From: Bacteroidales bacterium
GTDB taxonomy: Bacteria > Bacteroidota > Bacteroidia > Bacteroidales > UBA1556
NCBI GenBank assembly: GCA_029935325.1
Contig: JAOZKO010000094.1
Location: 1 to 9,147, forward strand
Length of the DNA stretch: 9,147 nucleotides
Direction: 5' to 3'
Notes under the pieces: generated by a model
Database searches by the model: none
What the model was told of the DNA's origin: nothing
Seen by the model: the letters and a program-made list of their open reading frames with translations, nothing else
Shown here: positions 1-6,996 of the stretch, piece after piece
Numbering within the stretch: the stretch's first letter is position 1
Layout: every line of letters starts with the position of its first letter
Program-made: the position numbers and the translations under genes

Positions 1-21
1 CAGCATCTATATGCTTATATA

Positions 22-145
22 TGCCACAGATTCACAGATAAAACTGTTCTTTGATGTATTAATTTACACAGATGTAAACAAACTACGTTTGTTTTTCTGT
101 GAAAATCATTGTTAATTATTTTCTTTAATCTGTGAATCTGTGGCA
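22..145. repeat. Palindromic intergenic element with 18-bp inverted ends
   Basis: An 18-bp sequence, TGCCACAGATTCACAGAT (22-39), recurs as a perfect reverse complement at 128-145. Two shorter inverted pairs lie almost concentrically inside: CACAG at 67-71 with CTGTG at 97-101, and an 8-bp pair at 76-83 and 87-94 around a 3-nt loop. The whole 124-bp unit could fold as an imperfect cruciform or long RNA hairpin. No ORF is present. The 'CCACAGATT..ACAGAT' wording resembles short dispersed repeats I recall from intergenic regions of many environmental bacteria; that link is from memory and was not searched. No target-site duplication is visible at the edges, so a MITE origin is unproven. Confidence 0.7.
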
Positions 146-207
146 ACGTTTTTATCTTTAGCATTATATTACTGCTGAGTAGTAACAACTATAGATAATA
201 AAAATAC

Positions 208-252
208 GGTTTTGACACAATTTTTGCTTTTGCAAAAATATGCGCCAAAACC
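208..252. repeat. Nested palindrome downstream of the lipoprotein gene, possible terminator
   Basis: There are two nested perfect inverted repeats. The outer arms are GGTTTTG (208-214) and CAAAACC (246-252). The inner 8-bp arms (220-227 and 232-239) enclose a TTTT loop (228-231). The structure starts about 26 bases beyond the stop of the minus-strand lipoprotein gene, so it could end that transcript. However, no clean U-tract follows the stem on the minus strand, and the inner stem is mostly A:T. It could equally be a REP-like palindrome. Confidence 0.45.
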
Positions 253-278
253 TCAATATTATTCAGATTTAGCAAACT

Positions 279-1454
279 CTAATAAGAATTCAACTCTATA
301 TCTTGAACCTCAATATTTCTAGTTTTATTAACTTCATTATTCATAGAAGAATCAATTGCAATATAATTCTTATGTACCCAATTATTTAACTCTCTATCGA
401 TGGTAGTAAAGAGCATAGCTTCTTTTGTAGTACTAGTAACAAGGCTTGTTTCGGAGTTGATGTTTTTCTTCGTTTGCTTAGCTTGCATTAAGTTCGTCAA
501 TATTTCAAAAACATCTTTATTATATGCTGAAGTATAGGTTGAGTCATTTCTTTCACTAATTGATTCAACAATACAAGCATTTAGAAGTTTTCCCCAAAGG
601 TCTATAAACAAGTCCTTACTATTGTATAATTCAATTCCATAAACTTCACCATTTATAGCATAAGCAAAGCCTGTTGACTCTGGGAATTCATTAATCAAAT
701 ATTCAAAATGAATTCTATAGCTATTCTTTATGCTATCTAGGTCCACATTTTCCAGACTTAATTGGAGACTAGAGCCTGAACTATTTGAAGTTACATCAAT
801 ATTTTTGTCTGCAAAATAACTTACATTAGAGTTTAATTTGCTTTGTTGCTCTGAGACTTCTTTCCATACTTCGCTTTGATTTCCTTGAGCTTTTGATGCC
901 ACCTTTAGCTTCCTAGATGATAATATATTGTCATTCGCCGAAAACTCACTAACGGATTCATTACCTCTTTTTTGCCATCGAGCAGACTCTACACAGAAGC
1001 TAGTAAGTGGAATTTTTTTAGCATAAGGTGGGATTATAACATCATAACTTATTGTACGATCCTGACGACCACCTTTAACAATATCACCTGCATGGATAAA
1101 AATATAATGCTCACTATGATTAGTAATCGAAAGTTCGTTTACGCTTCCAGTTTCTTCAACCCTTGAGTATTTAAGCTCAAGGGCTTTTGTTAAGCTTATG
1201 TATTTTTTGTTTGTTATACTATTTTCTCCTGCGAGCATAAATATTTGAAGGTTATTGAAAGCCTCTTTAGCAACAATCTTTATGGAATTACTTTCTACAA
1301 AGGTGTCTGTTGGCAAATCATTAGGTGTCAGTAAAATAGAGTTAGTGTCTTCATTGCTAATAATAGTGCTCTGTGAAGGATTATTGGAGCAACTGATAAT
1401 AATAATTGAGATTAACAAAAGTGAGTAATACTTGATGTTTTTCTTATTTTTCAT
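279..1454 (-). CDS. Secreted lipoprotein with ARPP-1-like domain
   Basis: Predicted exported lipoprotein of 391 aa. A lysine-rich start and hydrophobic stretch (about residues 9-21) end in a lipobox with Cys22 (IISC), so the mature protein should be lipid-anchored after signal peptidase II cleavage. Residues about 55-300 resemble the ARPP-1 domain family (ARG and rhodanese-phosphatase-associated). Recognisable blocks are HAGDIVKGGRQDRTI (121-135), IPPY (141-144) with a following IPL, the FCVESARW block (153-160), and a C-terminal AYAINGEVYGIELY segment near 264-277. The domain's biochemical function is not established. The ATG at 1454 gives a full signal peptide and lacks a Shine-Dalgarno. 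It stands alone on its strand, divergent from the phosphatase gene. The lipoprotein call is strong; the domain assignment is by motif recognition. Confidence 0.88.
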   Translation of the reverse strand: MKNKKNIKYYSLLLISIIIISCSNNPSQSTIISNEDTNSILLTPNDLPTDTFVESNSIKIVAKEAFNNLQIFMLAGENSITNKKYISLTKALELKYSRVEETGSVNELSITNHSEHYIFIHAGDIVKGGRQDRTISYDVIIPPYAKKIPLTSFCVESARWQKRGNESVSEFSANDNILSSRKLKVASKAQGNQSEVWKEVSEQQSKLNSNVSYFADKNIDVTSNSSGSSLQLSLENVDLDSIKNSYRIHFEYLINEFPESTGFAYAINGEVYGIELYNSKDLFIDLWGKLLNACIVESISERNDSTYTSAYNKDVFEILTNLMQAKQTKKNINSETSLVTSTTKEAMLFTTIDRELNNWVHKNYIAIDSSMNNEVNKTRNIEVQDIELNSY

Positions 1455-1497
1455 AATAATACTATTTGATTATGGTTAGGAACTGATTTCTAATGTC

Positions 1498-1528
1498 CAA
1501 AATTATAAATAGAATTAAGCAATACAAT
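1498..1528 (-). promoter_or_regulatory. Candidate Bacteroidota-type promoter for the lipoprotein gene
   Basis: Read on the minus strand, TAATTTTG (1505 to 1498) matches the -7 consensus TAnnTTTG. ATTG (1528 to 1525) lies 19 bp upstream, close to the -33 TTTG element. The -7 box ends 43 bp before the start codon. The match is by eye, and AT-rich DNA gives chance hits. Confidence 0.4.
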
Positions 1529-1640
1529 GTAGAACTAGTGTGTTAGCGTTTTCATTTAGCTAAGTGTGCTTTTTCTATAGAGAAACCACATTTATGACTT
1601 TATTTACACTCTATTAATTAATACTTCGTTGAGTTTATGT

Positions 1641-1667
1641 TTCTCGCAAAGACGCCAAGGCGCAAAG
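1641..1667. repeat. CGCAAAG dispersed-type repeat
   Basis: CGCAAAG occurs at 1645-1651 and again at 1661-1667, joined by ACGCCAAGG. It is a G+C-rich island in very AT-rich DNA. The wording is like the 'TTCTCGCAAAGACGC' intergenic repeat I recall from many environmental bacterial genomes. Only one copy is in the window, so dispersal has to be checked in the genome. Confidence 0.55.
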
Positions 1668-1818
1668 GGTTGATTTTGTGAATATTATACATTATTGCAT
1701 AAAGCCGTAATCGCCTGACTGTATGATTTATATAAAACATTAACGGAGTATTATTAATGAGAAAAGGTTTTAATATCAAAGTGCATAATTAATCACAATA
1801 TTGTAAGTTTCTTTTTCC

Positions 1819-1826
1819 TACTTTTG
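1819..1826 (+). promoter_or_regulatory. Candidate -7 box for the phosphatase gene
   Basis: TACTTTTG is an exact match to TAnnTTTG and lies 22 bp before the phosphatase ATG. The nearest TTG-like -33 element is ATTG at 1800-1803, only 15 bp upstream instead of about 19, so the upstream element is weak. Confidence 0.4.
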
Positions 1827-1848
1827 TGAATCAATCAAAACTATATCG

Positions 1849-2304
1849 ATGAAGAAGATTTTAATGGTTTGCTTAGGAAATATTTGCAGGTCTCCAATGG
1901 CAGAAGGGATTGTTCGTAAGGAGTTTGCAGATAATGGTATTGATATACAGATTGATTCTGCTGGTACTGCAGCATATCATGTTGGAGAAGGGGCAGATAA
2001 TCGTGCTCAAGCCGAATTACGCAAGCATGGAATAGATATTTCAGATGAAAGAGCACAGAAATTTATTCCTACTCATTTTCAGGAGTATGATTTGATTTTT
2101 GCCATGGATAGAGAAAATTATGCTGATATTATTTATCAGGCACAAAGTGATGAAGAAATAGCAAAAGTAGAAATGCTAATGAATATGATTGAGCCAGGTA
2201 AGAATATCTCAGTTCCAGATCCATATTACGGAGGAGATGAAGGCTTTAAGGAAGTTTATAGGATGATAAAGAAAGCTGCTGAAGTGCTTGTTGGTAGGAG
2301 TTGA
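1849..2304 (+). CDS. Low-molecular-weight protein-tyrosine phosphatase
   Basis: Cytoplasmic phosphatase of 151 aa that removes phosphate from phosphotyrosine or small phosphoesters through a cysteinyl-phosphate intermediate. The N-terminal P-loop CLGNICRS (8-15) is the C-x5-R-S signature, with nucleophile Cys8 and Arg14. The general-acid loop DPYYGG begins at Asp124. Length is normal for the family, and the start at 1849 places the P-loop at its usual distance from the N terminus. No Shine-Dalgarno is visible. In bacteria such enzymes often act on tyrosine kinases of polysaccharide export (Wzb/Wzc), but no kinase or export gene is next to it here. The downstream permease is 134 bp away and probably not tightly coupled. 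The stop codon falls in the first unit of an 8-bp tandem repeat. Confidence 0.96.
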   Translation: MKKILMVCLGNICRSPMAEGIVRKEFADNGIDIQIDSAGTAAYHVGEGADNRAQAELRKHGIDISDERAQKFIPTHFQEYDLIFAMDRENYADIIYQAQSDEEIAKVEMLMNMIEPGKNISVPDPYYGGDEGFKEVYRMIKKAAEVLVGRS

Positions 2305-2334
2305 GAAGTTGAGAAGTTGAGAGGTTGAGAGGTT
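2300..2334. repeat. 8-bp tandem repeat (GTTGAGAA/G) across the phosphatase stop
   Basis: There are four complete units at 2300-2307, 2308-2315, 2316-2323 and 2324-2331: two GTTGAGAA then two GTTGAGAG, followed by a partial GTT. The phosphatase TGA (2302-2304) is inside the first unit. Changes in copy number would therefore not alter the protein, but would change the spacing to the next gene. Confidence 0.85.
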
Positions 2335-2345
2335 TTGCATGGCGC

Positions 2346-2391
2346 GTGAAGCCTTCGCTATGTCTGCTGAACAAATGAGCGAAGCCTTCAC
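2346..2391. repeat. Inverted repeat (stem-loop) between phosphatase and permease
   Basis: GTGAAGCCTTCGCT (2346-2359) pairs with AGCGAAGCCTTCAC (2378-2391) at 13 of 14 positions across an 18-nt loop. It is G+C-richer than its surroundings and directly follows the 8-bp tandem repeat, so the two may form one repeat unit. There is no T-run after it, which argues against a simple intrinsic terminator. Confidence 0.6.
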
Positions 2392-2438
2392 TATTGGGCT
2401 GGGAAGCACTAAGTAGAAGTTAAACAAAGAACAAACGA

Positions 2439-3671
2439 ATGCGATTTTTTAAAAGAACAAAATATATACCTTCAGGTTCTCTTTCAGGACTTGCTGTTGC
2501 TAGGTTCAAGAGGAATAAATTAGCAATGACTGCATTTATGTTTATTGTTTTTTCTGTGATTGTGGCAATTCTTGGTTATATTATTATTCCCGATAAAACC
2601 CCATTTGCAAATGATCAAGCGATAGAATTAGGCACAAAGAAACCCGGCTTTGAAGTCAAGATGCTGAAAAGGGAGCTGAATCGTCAAATCACTCAATATG
2701 GCTTTTTCCATAGGATGCTGTTTGGACAAGTAAAAGCTTATGAGGAAATTTCTATTTACAATTATACAATATCTGGTGATAGTATTAATGTGGAAGAATA
2801 TACTGGTCTAAATCCCAATAATGGACTAATAAGCAGTTTTCATTTAACGGATATCGTATTTGCACTTAAGTCTTATACTGTAGTAGATAATCAGGATAAT
2901 AAGGCTTATGATATAGAGATGATGAATGGTGAAATAATAAATATTTCTTATGAAAATCTAGTTGTTGAAGCAAAGAATAATATTTATGAAAAGCATTATA
3001 TCTTTGGAACTGATATTTTTGGTAGAGATCTTTTAAGCCAGTTGGTTATTGGAACAAGGGTGAGCTTATCAGTAGGTTTTATTGCTGTTCTAATATCATT
3101 ATTGGTAGGGATTTCCTTAGGTTCTATTGCTGCATATTTTGGTGGTTGGGTTGATAATATTATTGTTTGGTTTATTAATGTTATATGGTCAATCCCAACC
3201 TTGCTTCTAGTAATTGCAATTACAATGGCACTTGGAAAAGGATATTGGCAAGTATTTATAGCAGTTGGACTTACCATGTGGGTTGAGGTTGCTCGTGTGG
3301 TAAGAGGTCAAGTGATGAGTATTAGGCAAAAGGAATATGTAGAAGCAGGAACAGCATTAGGATATTCATCTTTTAGAATTATCTTTAAACATATCCTACC
3401 TAATGTAATGAGTCCTTTGATAGTGATTTCCGCAGCAAACTTTGCTGCAGCGATTCTTATTGAAGCTGGTCTAAGCTTTTTAGGAATAGGAGTGCAGCCA
3501 CCAACACCATCATGGGGAATTATGATAAAGGAGCATTACGGATATATTATTCTCGACTATGCCTATTTAGCAATATTACCTGGAATTGCAATAATGCTAA
3601 TGGTTCTTGCATTTATGATTGTTGGTAATGGTCTTAGAGATGCTCTTGATGTTAAGGTTGTAAAAGATTGA
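2439..3671 (+). CDS. ABC transporter permease, DppC/OppC type (peptide/nickel family)
   Basis: Inner-membrane permease of 410 aa for a dipeptide/oligopeptide-type ABC importer. The OppC-like N terminus (RFKRNKLAM, 22-30) leads into TM1 at about 31-50. An extended segment follows at about 53-187. The permease core then opens with FGTDIFGRDL (189-198) and carries about five more membrane helices. The EAA loop that contacts the ATPase is at 299-322 (EAGTALG, then ILPN). FLGIGVQPPTPSWG at 347-360 is also typical of the family. Classical DppC/OppC proteins are about 300 aa; the extra length is this roughly 135-residue insert, predicted periplasmic. No partner permease, ATPase or binding protein is in the window, so substrate and transport direction are inferred from family only. 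The ATG at 2439 has an A-rich leader without a Shine-Dalgarno. Confidence 0.94.
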   Translation: MRFFKRTKYIPSGSLSGLAVARFKRNKLAMTAFMFIVFSVIVAILGYIIIPDKTPFANDQAIELGTKKPGFEVKMLKRELNRQITQYGFFHRMLFGQVKAYEEISIYNYTISGDSINVEEYTGLNPNNGLISSFHLTDIVFALKSYTVVDNQDNKAYDIEMMNGEIINISYENLVVEAKNNIYEKHYIFGTDIFGRDLLSQLVIGTRVSLSVGFIAVLISLLVGISLGSIAAYFGGWVDNIIVWFINVIWSIPTLLLVIAITMALGKGYWQVFIAVGLTMWVEVARVVRGQVMSIRQKEYVEAGTALGYSSFRIIFKHILPNVMSPLIVISAANFAAAILIEAGLSFLGIGVQPPTPSWGIMIKEHYGYIILDYAYLAILPGIAIMLMVLAFMIVGNGLRDALDVKVVKD

Positions 3672-3743
3672 TATCAAATTGGCGAAAAAATAAATTTATA
3701 ATTATTTAATGCTACACCCTTAAATTCCACTATAGATTTTGTA

Positions 3744-3751
3744 TATCTTTG
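3744..3751 (+). promoter_or_regulatory. Weak candidate -7 box upstream of the macro-domain gene
   Basis: TATCTTTG matches TAnnTTTG and lies 66 bp before the macro-domain start codon. No convincing -33 TTTG is seen about 19 bp upstream, so this may be chance. Confidence 0.2.
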
Positions 3752-3817
3752 AGCTCTTAATTTTTTTGGGAAAACAAGCAGTAATTAATCATTTTTTAAA
3801 TATCTTGTCATTTTATA

Positions 3818-4324
3818 ATGAAAAAGTCAATAAAAGGTAATATAGTAGATATAACTGTAGATGTTATAGTTAACGCAGGTAACCAAAGTTTATTAGGAGG
3901 AGGAGGAGTAGATGGTGCTATCCATGCTGCAGCTGGTCCAGAGTTATTGAAAGAATGTAAAACCCTTAATGGATGCCCAACTGGGGAGGCTCGAATTACA
4001 AAAGCTTATAATCTACCAGCAAAATTTGTTATACATACTCCTGGTCCTGTATGGAAAGGTGGTAAGAATAATGAAAATAAATTATTGGCACAATGCTATT
4101 GGAATGCACTTCTACTAGCTAAGGAAAATGGATGTAAAACTATTTCGTTCCCTAATATATCAACAGGAGTATATGGATTTCCTAAAATAGAAGCAGCTCA
4201 CATTGCTTTAGAAACAGTTGTTAAGTTTTTTAATGAAGTTGATGATTCTTTAGATGTTGTATTTGTTTGCTTTGATAGCCTCAACTATAAAATCTACCAG
4301 GAACTCTGCCCTACTATTGTTTAG
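3818..4324 (+). CDS. Macro-domain protein, probable O-acetyl-ADP-ribose deacetylase / ADP-ribosyl hydrolase
   Basis: Stand-alone macro domain of 168 aa, spanning the whole protein, of the MacroD/YmdB type. Such enzymes bind ADP-ribose and hydrolyse O-acetyl-ADP-ribose or mono-ADP-ribose on acidic residues. Key blocks are VNAGN (18-22, Asn22 at the catalytic Asn position), GGGGVDGAIH (27-36, Asp32 at the catalytic Asp position), CPTGEARIT (53-61), VIHTPGPVW (71-79) and the phosphate loop ISTGVYGFP (114-122). The early GDI motif, whose Asp contacts adenine in many macro domains, reads GNI (7-9) here. This might change affinity but need not abolish activity. The gene stands alone, 146 bp after the permease, and converges on the sugar operon. 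There is no Shine-Dalgarno at the ATG. Confidence 0.95.
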   Translation: MKKSIKGNIVDITVDVIVNAGNQSLLGGGGVDGAIHAAAGPELLKECKTLNGCPTGEARITKAYNLPAKFVIHTPGPVWKGGKNNENKLLAQCYWNALLLAKENGCKTISFPNISTGVYGFPKIEAAHIALETVVKFFNEVDDSLDVVFVCFDSLNYKIYQELCPTIV

Positions 4325-4334
4325 TTGAATACAA

Positions 4335-4387
4335 ACTTCTAGGATGAAATATTAGAAGTCCCTTCAAGTAAAAATAGTTTTTAGACT
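4335..4387. terminator. Candidate bidirectional terminator between convergent genes
   Basis: The 71-bp gap between two convergent stop codons holds two inverted repeats. ACTTCTA (4335-4341) pairs with TAGAAGT (4353-4359) over an 11-nt loop. TAAAAA (4369-4374) pairs with TTTTTA (4378-4383) over a 3-nt loop, giving an A/T run in both directions. Position favours a shared terminator, but the stems are A/T-rich and weak. Confidence 0.35.
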
Positions 4388-4395
4388 GGACTCAT

Positions 4396-6123
4396 TTATA
4401 ATCCTAAATCCTTAATAATACCCTCTATCTTCATAGAAAGGCTATCCTTTACTTTGAAATAATCTTCAGCTTTATTTAGCTCACCTTTTACTCCAAAATA
4501 GAATTTAATCTTTGGCTCTGTACCTGATGGTCGCATTGTTATTTTACTGCCATCCTCTGTAAATAATTGAATTACATTCGATTTAGGTAGTTCAATAACT
4601 TCAGTATCACCAGTAGATATATTTTTGCTTTGCTGTAGTTGGTAATCTTTTACGCAAACTACTTTTGATCCATTAATACTTTTTGGTGGATTTAATCTGT
4701 AATTATCCATCATTTGTTTAATCTCATCAGCACCAGCTTTTCCTTTTCTTACTACAGACTTCAAAGACTCAAGATAAAAACCAAATTCCATATAAATATC
4801 GGCTAGTAGGTCTTCCATGCTTTTGCCTTGCTCAACAGCCCAAGCATAAGTCTCGGCAATAAAACAACAACTAGCTACTGCATCTTTATCTCTTACAAAG
4901 TCACCAATCAAATAGCCATAACTTTCTTCACCTCCTAAAATAAACTGCTTTTTGCCTTCCTGCTCTCTAATAATCTGAGCAATATATTTGAAACCAGTAA
5001 GAACATCGTAGCTGTCAATATCCATGCTATTAGCAATATCAATTAATAGCTCGCTAGTGACAACCGTTTTTACAATAAACTCTTTACCAGTAAGTTTCCA
5101 TGTCTCTTTCCATTGGTTTAGCACATAGTAAAATAGTAATGTTGCTGTTTGGTTTCCATTTAATAATGTAAACTCATTTTCCTTATTTCGCACTGCAATA
5201 CCTACGCGGTCCGCATCAGGATCCGAAGCCATTACCAAATCAGCATTTTCAGCTTTAGCTTTTTCAATTGCCATTGCCAATGCTGCTGGTTCCTCAGGGT
5301 TTGGCGATAATACTGTTGGGAAATTTCCATCAATAATATCCTGCTCGGGAATATTTATAATATTCTGAAATCCAAACTTCTTCAAAGCCATAGGCACAAG
5401 TTCAACACCAGTGCCATGTATTGGAGTATAAACTATCTTAATATCTTTATGCTTCTCAATTAATTCTGGATTAAGCGAGATTCTTTTTATCTCATCAGTA
5501 TATAATTCATCTAATTCAGATCCAATATCCACTATTAGTGAAGTATTTCCTATGAATTTAACATCATCTATAGATTGAATCTTACGAACTTCATCAATAA
5601 CATCAGTATCATCTGGTGAAATTAATTGTGCGCCATCTTCTCCATAAACTTTATAGCCATTATACTCTTTTGGATTGTGAGAAGCTGTAATTACTATGCC
5701 CGATTGACAGCCATAATGACGTACAGCATAAGATAGCTCAGGAGTAGGACGTAAAGCATCAAAGCGATAAACTTTAATTCCGTTTGCTGATAAAACATCA
5801 GCAGATATTCCTTCGAAAAAAGTATTATTATTTCTGCAATCGTAGGCTATGGCTACACTTAGATTATTATTATTAGGATACTTTTTAATAAGGTAATTAG
5901 CAAGACCTTGGGTGGTCATGCCAACAGTATATTTATTCATTCTATTAGAGCCAACGCCCATAATACCTCTTAATCCTCCAGTGCCAAACTCTAAATCCTT
6001 ATAAAATGAATCTACCAGCTCATCAGATTTTGCATCCAATAGTTCCTGTACTTTTAATTTTGTTTCTGTATCGTAATTTCCTTCAAGCCACTGTTGAGCT
6101 CTATTGATAATAATCTGATCCAT
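4396..6123 (-). CDS. Phosphoglucomutase/phosphomannomutase (alpha-D-phosphohexomutase)
   Basis: Cytoplasmic enzyme of 575 aa that interconverts hexose 6-phosphate and hexose 1-phosphate via a phosphoserine. All four active-site loops are present: TASHNP (146-151, phosphoserine Ser148), metal loop DPDADR (301-306), sugar-specificity loop GGEESYG (397-403) and phosphate-binding RPSGTEPK (531-538). FGTGGLRG (46-53) is the usual N-terminal motif. Length matches the long PgcA-type mutases of Firmicutes and Bacteroidota. Glucose versus mannose preference cannot be settled from the motifs. It is third in a minus-strand operon, starting 18 nt after the rmlD stop. Its product glucose 1-phosphate would feed both dTDP-rhamnose and UDP-glucose/UDP-xylose synthesis, which fits the neighbours. 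No Shine-Dalgarno is seen at the ATG. Confidence 0.96.
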   Translation of the reverse strand: MDQIIINRAQQWLEGNYDTETKLKVQELLDAKSDELVDSFYKDLEFGTGGLRGIMGVGSNRMNKYTVGMTTQGLANYLIKKYPNNNNLSVAIAYDCRNNNTFFEGISADVLSANGIKVYRFDALRPTPELSYAVRHYGCQSGIVITASHNPKEYNGYKVYGEDGAQLISPDDTDVIDEVRKIQSIDDVKFIGNTSLIVDIGSELDELYTDEIKRISLNPELIEKHKDIKIVYTPIHGTGVELVPMALKKFGFQNIINIPEQDIIDGNFPTVLSPNPEEPAALAMAIEKAKAENADLVMASDPDADRVGIAVRNKENEFTLLNGNQTATLLFYYVLNQWKETWKLTGKEFIVKTVVTSELLIDIANSMDIDSYDVLTGFKYIAQIIREQEGKKQFILGGEESYGYLIGDFVRDKDAVASCCFIAETYAWAVEQGKSMEDLLADIYMEFGFYLESLKSVVRKGKAGADEIKQMMDNYRLNPPKSINGSKVVCVKDYQLQQSKNISTGDTEVIELPKSNVIQLFTEDGSKITMRPSGTEPKIKFYFGVKGELNKAEDYFKVKDSLSMKIEGIIKDLGL

Positions 6124-6141
6124 ATTTGTGTATTTCTTGTT

Positions 6142-6996
6142 TTATAATTCTTTGAGACATTTTTTTAAGCTATCCTTCCAATGGGGAATCTCAATATTTA
6201 ATTCGTCTTTGATTTTTGCTTTGCTAAGAATGCTGTATGCTGGACGTGGTGCCGGAAGCGGATATTCTGAAGTTTCAATAGCAGTAATCTTGCAATCAAT
6301 TTGTTTAATATCAACTATTTCCTTAGCAAAATCGTACCAGCTACAAACACCTTCATTGCTATAATGAAAATAATGAACTCCTGTAAAGAATTCTATTTTA
6401 TCAACATTGTCAGTAATTATTTTAGCTAAATCTGCTGCATAAGTTGGAGTTCCTATTTGGTCATAAACTACTTTTAGTTCATCTCTCTCTTTGGAATATT
6501 TTAGTATTGTTTTAACAAAATTATTACCAAAAGATGAATATAGCCATGATGTGCGCATTATTATTGCTGTATTTGCAAATTCTTCAAGCATTTCTTCTCC
6601 ATCAAGTTTAGTCTCACCGTAGTAGGAGTCAGGATTTGTAAAATCAGTTTCTTTATATGGCAAGTGATTTTTTCCATCAAAAACATAATCAGTAGAAATA
6701 TGAATAATGGCAACATTATTTTTAGCACAAACAACAGCCAAATTTTTTACTGCCAATACGTTTAACTTCCTAGCACTTTCTTTCTCAGTCTCGCATTTAT
6801 CAACGGCAGTAAATGCGGCACAATTTATTAGAACATTAAAGTTGTTTTTCTCAAAGAATTTCTCAAGATCCTTCTTCTTTGTTATATCTAATTCTTCCAC
6901 ATCCGTAAACACAAAATTGTAATTTGGATATAGGGGTGCAATGCGTTGAATTTCACTGCCCAATTGTCCTTTGCTACCTGTTACCAGAATATTCAT
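6142..6996 (-). CDS. rfbD: dTDP-4-dehydrorhamnose reductase
   Basis: Cytoplasmic short-chain dehydrogenase/reductase of 284 aa. It catalyses the last step of dTDP-L-rhamnose synthesis, the NAD(P)H reduction of dTDP-4-dehydro-L-rhamnose. The Rossmann motif is VTGSKGQLG (5-13). The NCAAFTAVDKCE block (58-69) and HISTDYVFDG (99-108) are typical of RmlD; Thr102 and Asp103 fit its active site. The catalytic Tyr126-x3-Lys130 lies in YYGETK. TSWLYSSFGNNF (149-160) and DQIGTPTYAADLA (179-191) are further family blocks. Length is normal. Its start overlaps the end of uxs by 23 bp, and it is preceded by a strong Shine-Dalgarno. RmlA, RmlB and RmlC are not in the window and must lie elsewhere if the pathway is complete. 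Confidence 0.94.
   Translation of the reverse strand: MNILVTGSKGQLGSEIQRIAPLYPNYNFVFTDVEELDITKKKDLEKFFEKNNFNVLINCAAFTAVDKCETEKESARKLNVLAVKNLAVVCAKNNVAIIHISTDYVFDGKNHLPYKETDFTNPDSYYGETKLDGEEMLEEFANTAIIMRTSWLYSSFGNNFVKTILKYSKERDELKVVYDQIGTPTYAADLAKIITDNVDKIEFFTGVHYFHYSNEGVCSWYDFAKEIVDIKQIDCKITAIETSEYPLPAPRPAYSILSKAKIKDELNIEIPHWKDSLKKCLKEL

Larger units (their letters stand above)
1455..1848. other. Divergent intergenic region
   Basis: This 394-bp gap separates the minus-strand lipoprotein gene from the plus-strand phosphatase gene. It holds a candidate promoter for each, a CGCAAAG-type repeat at 1641-1667, and an 11-codon reading frame at 1757-1792. No RNA gene was recognised in the rest. Confidence 0.6.

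Noticed and set aside
972..1166. Plus-strand reading frame of 64 aa
   Set aside because: It is wholly antisense to the well-supported lipoprotein gene and shows no recognisable motif.
2996..3277. Minus-strand reading frame of 93 aa
   Set aside because: It lies opposite the conserved permease core and has no family resemblance.
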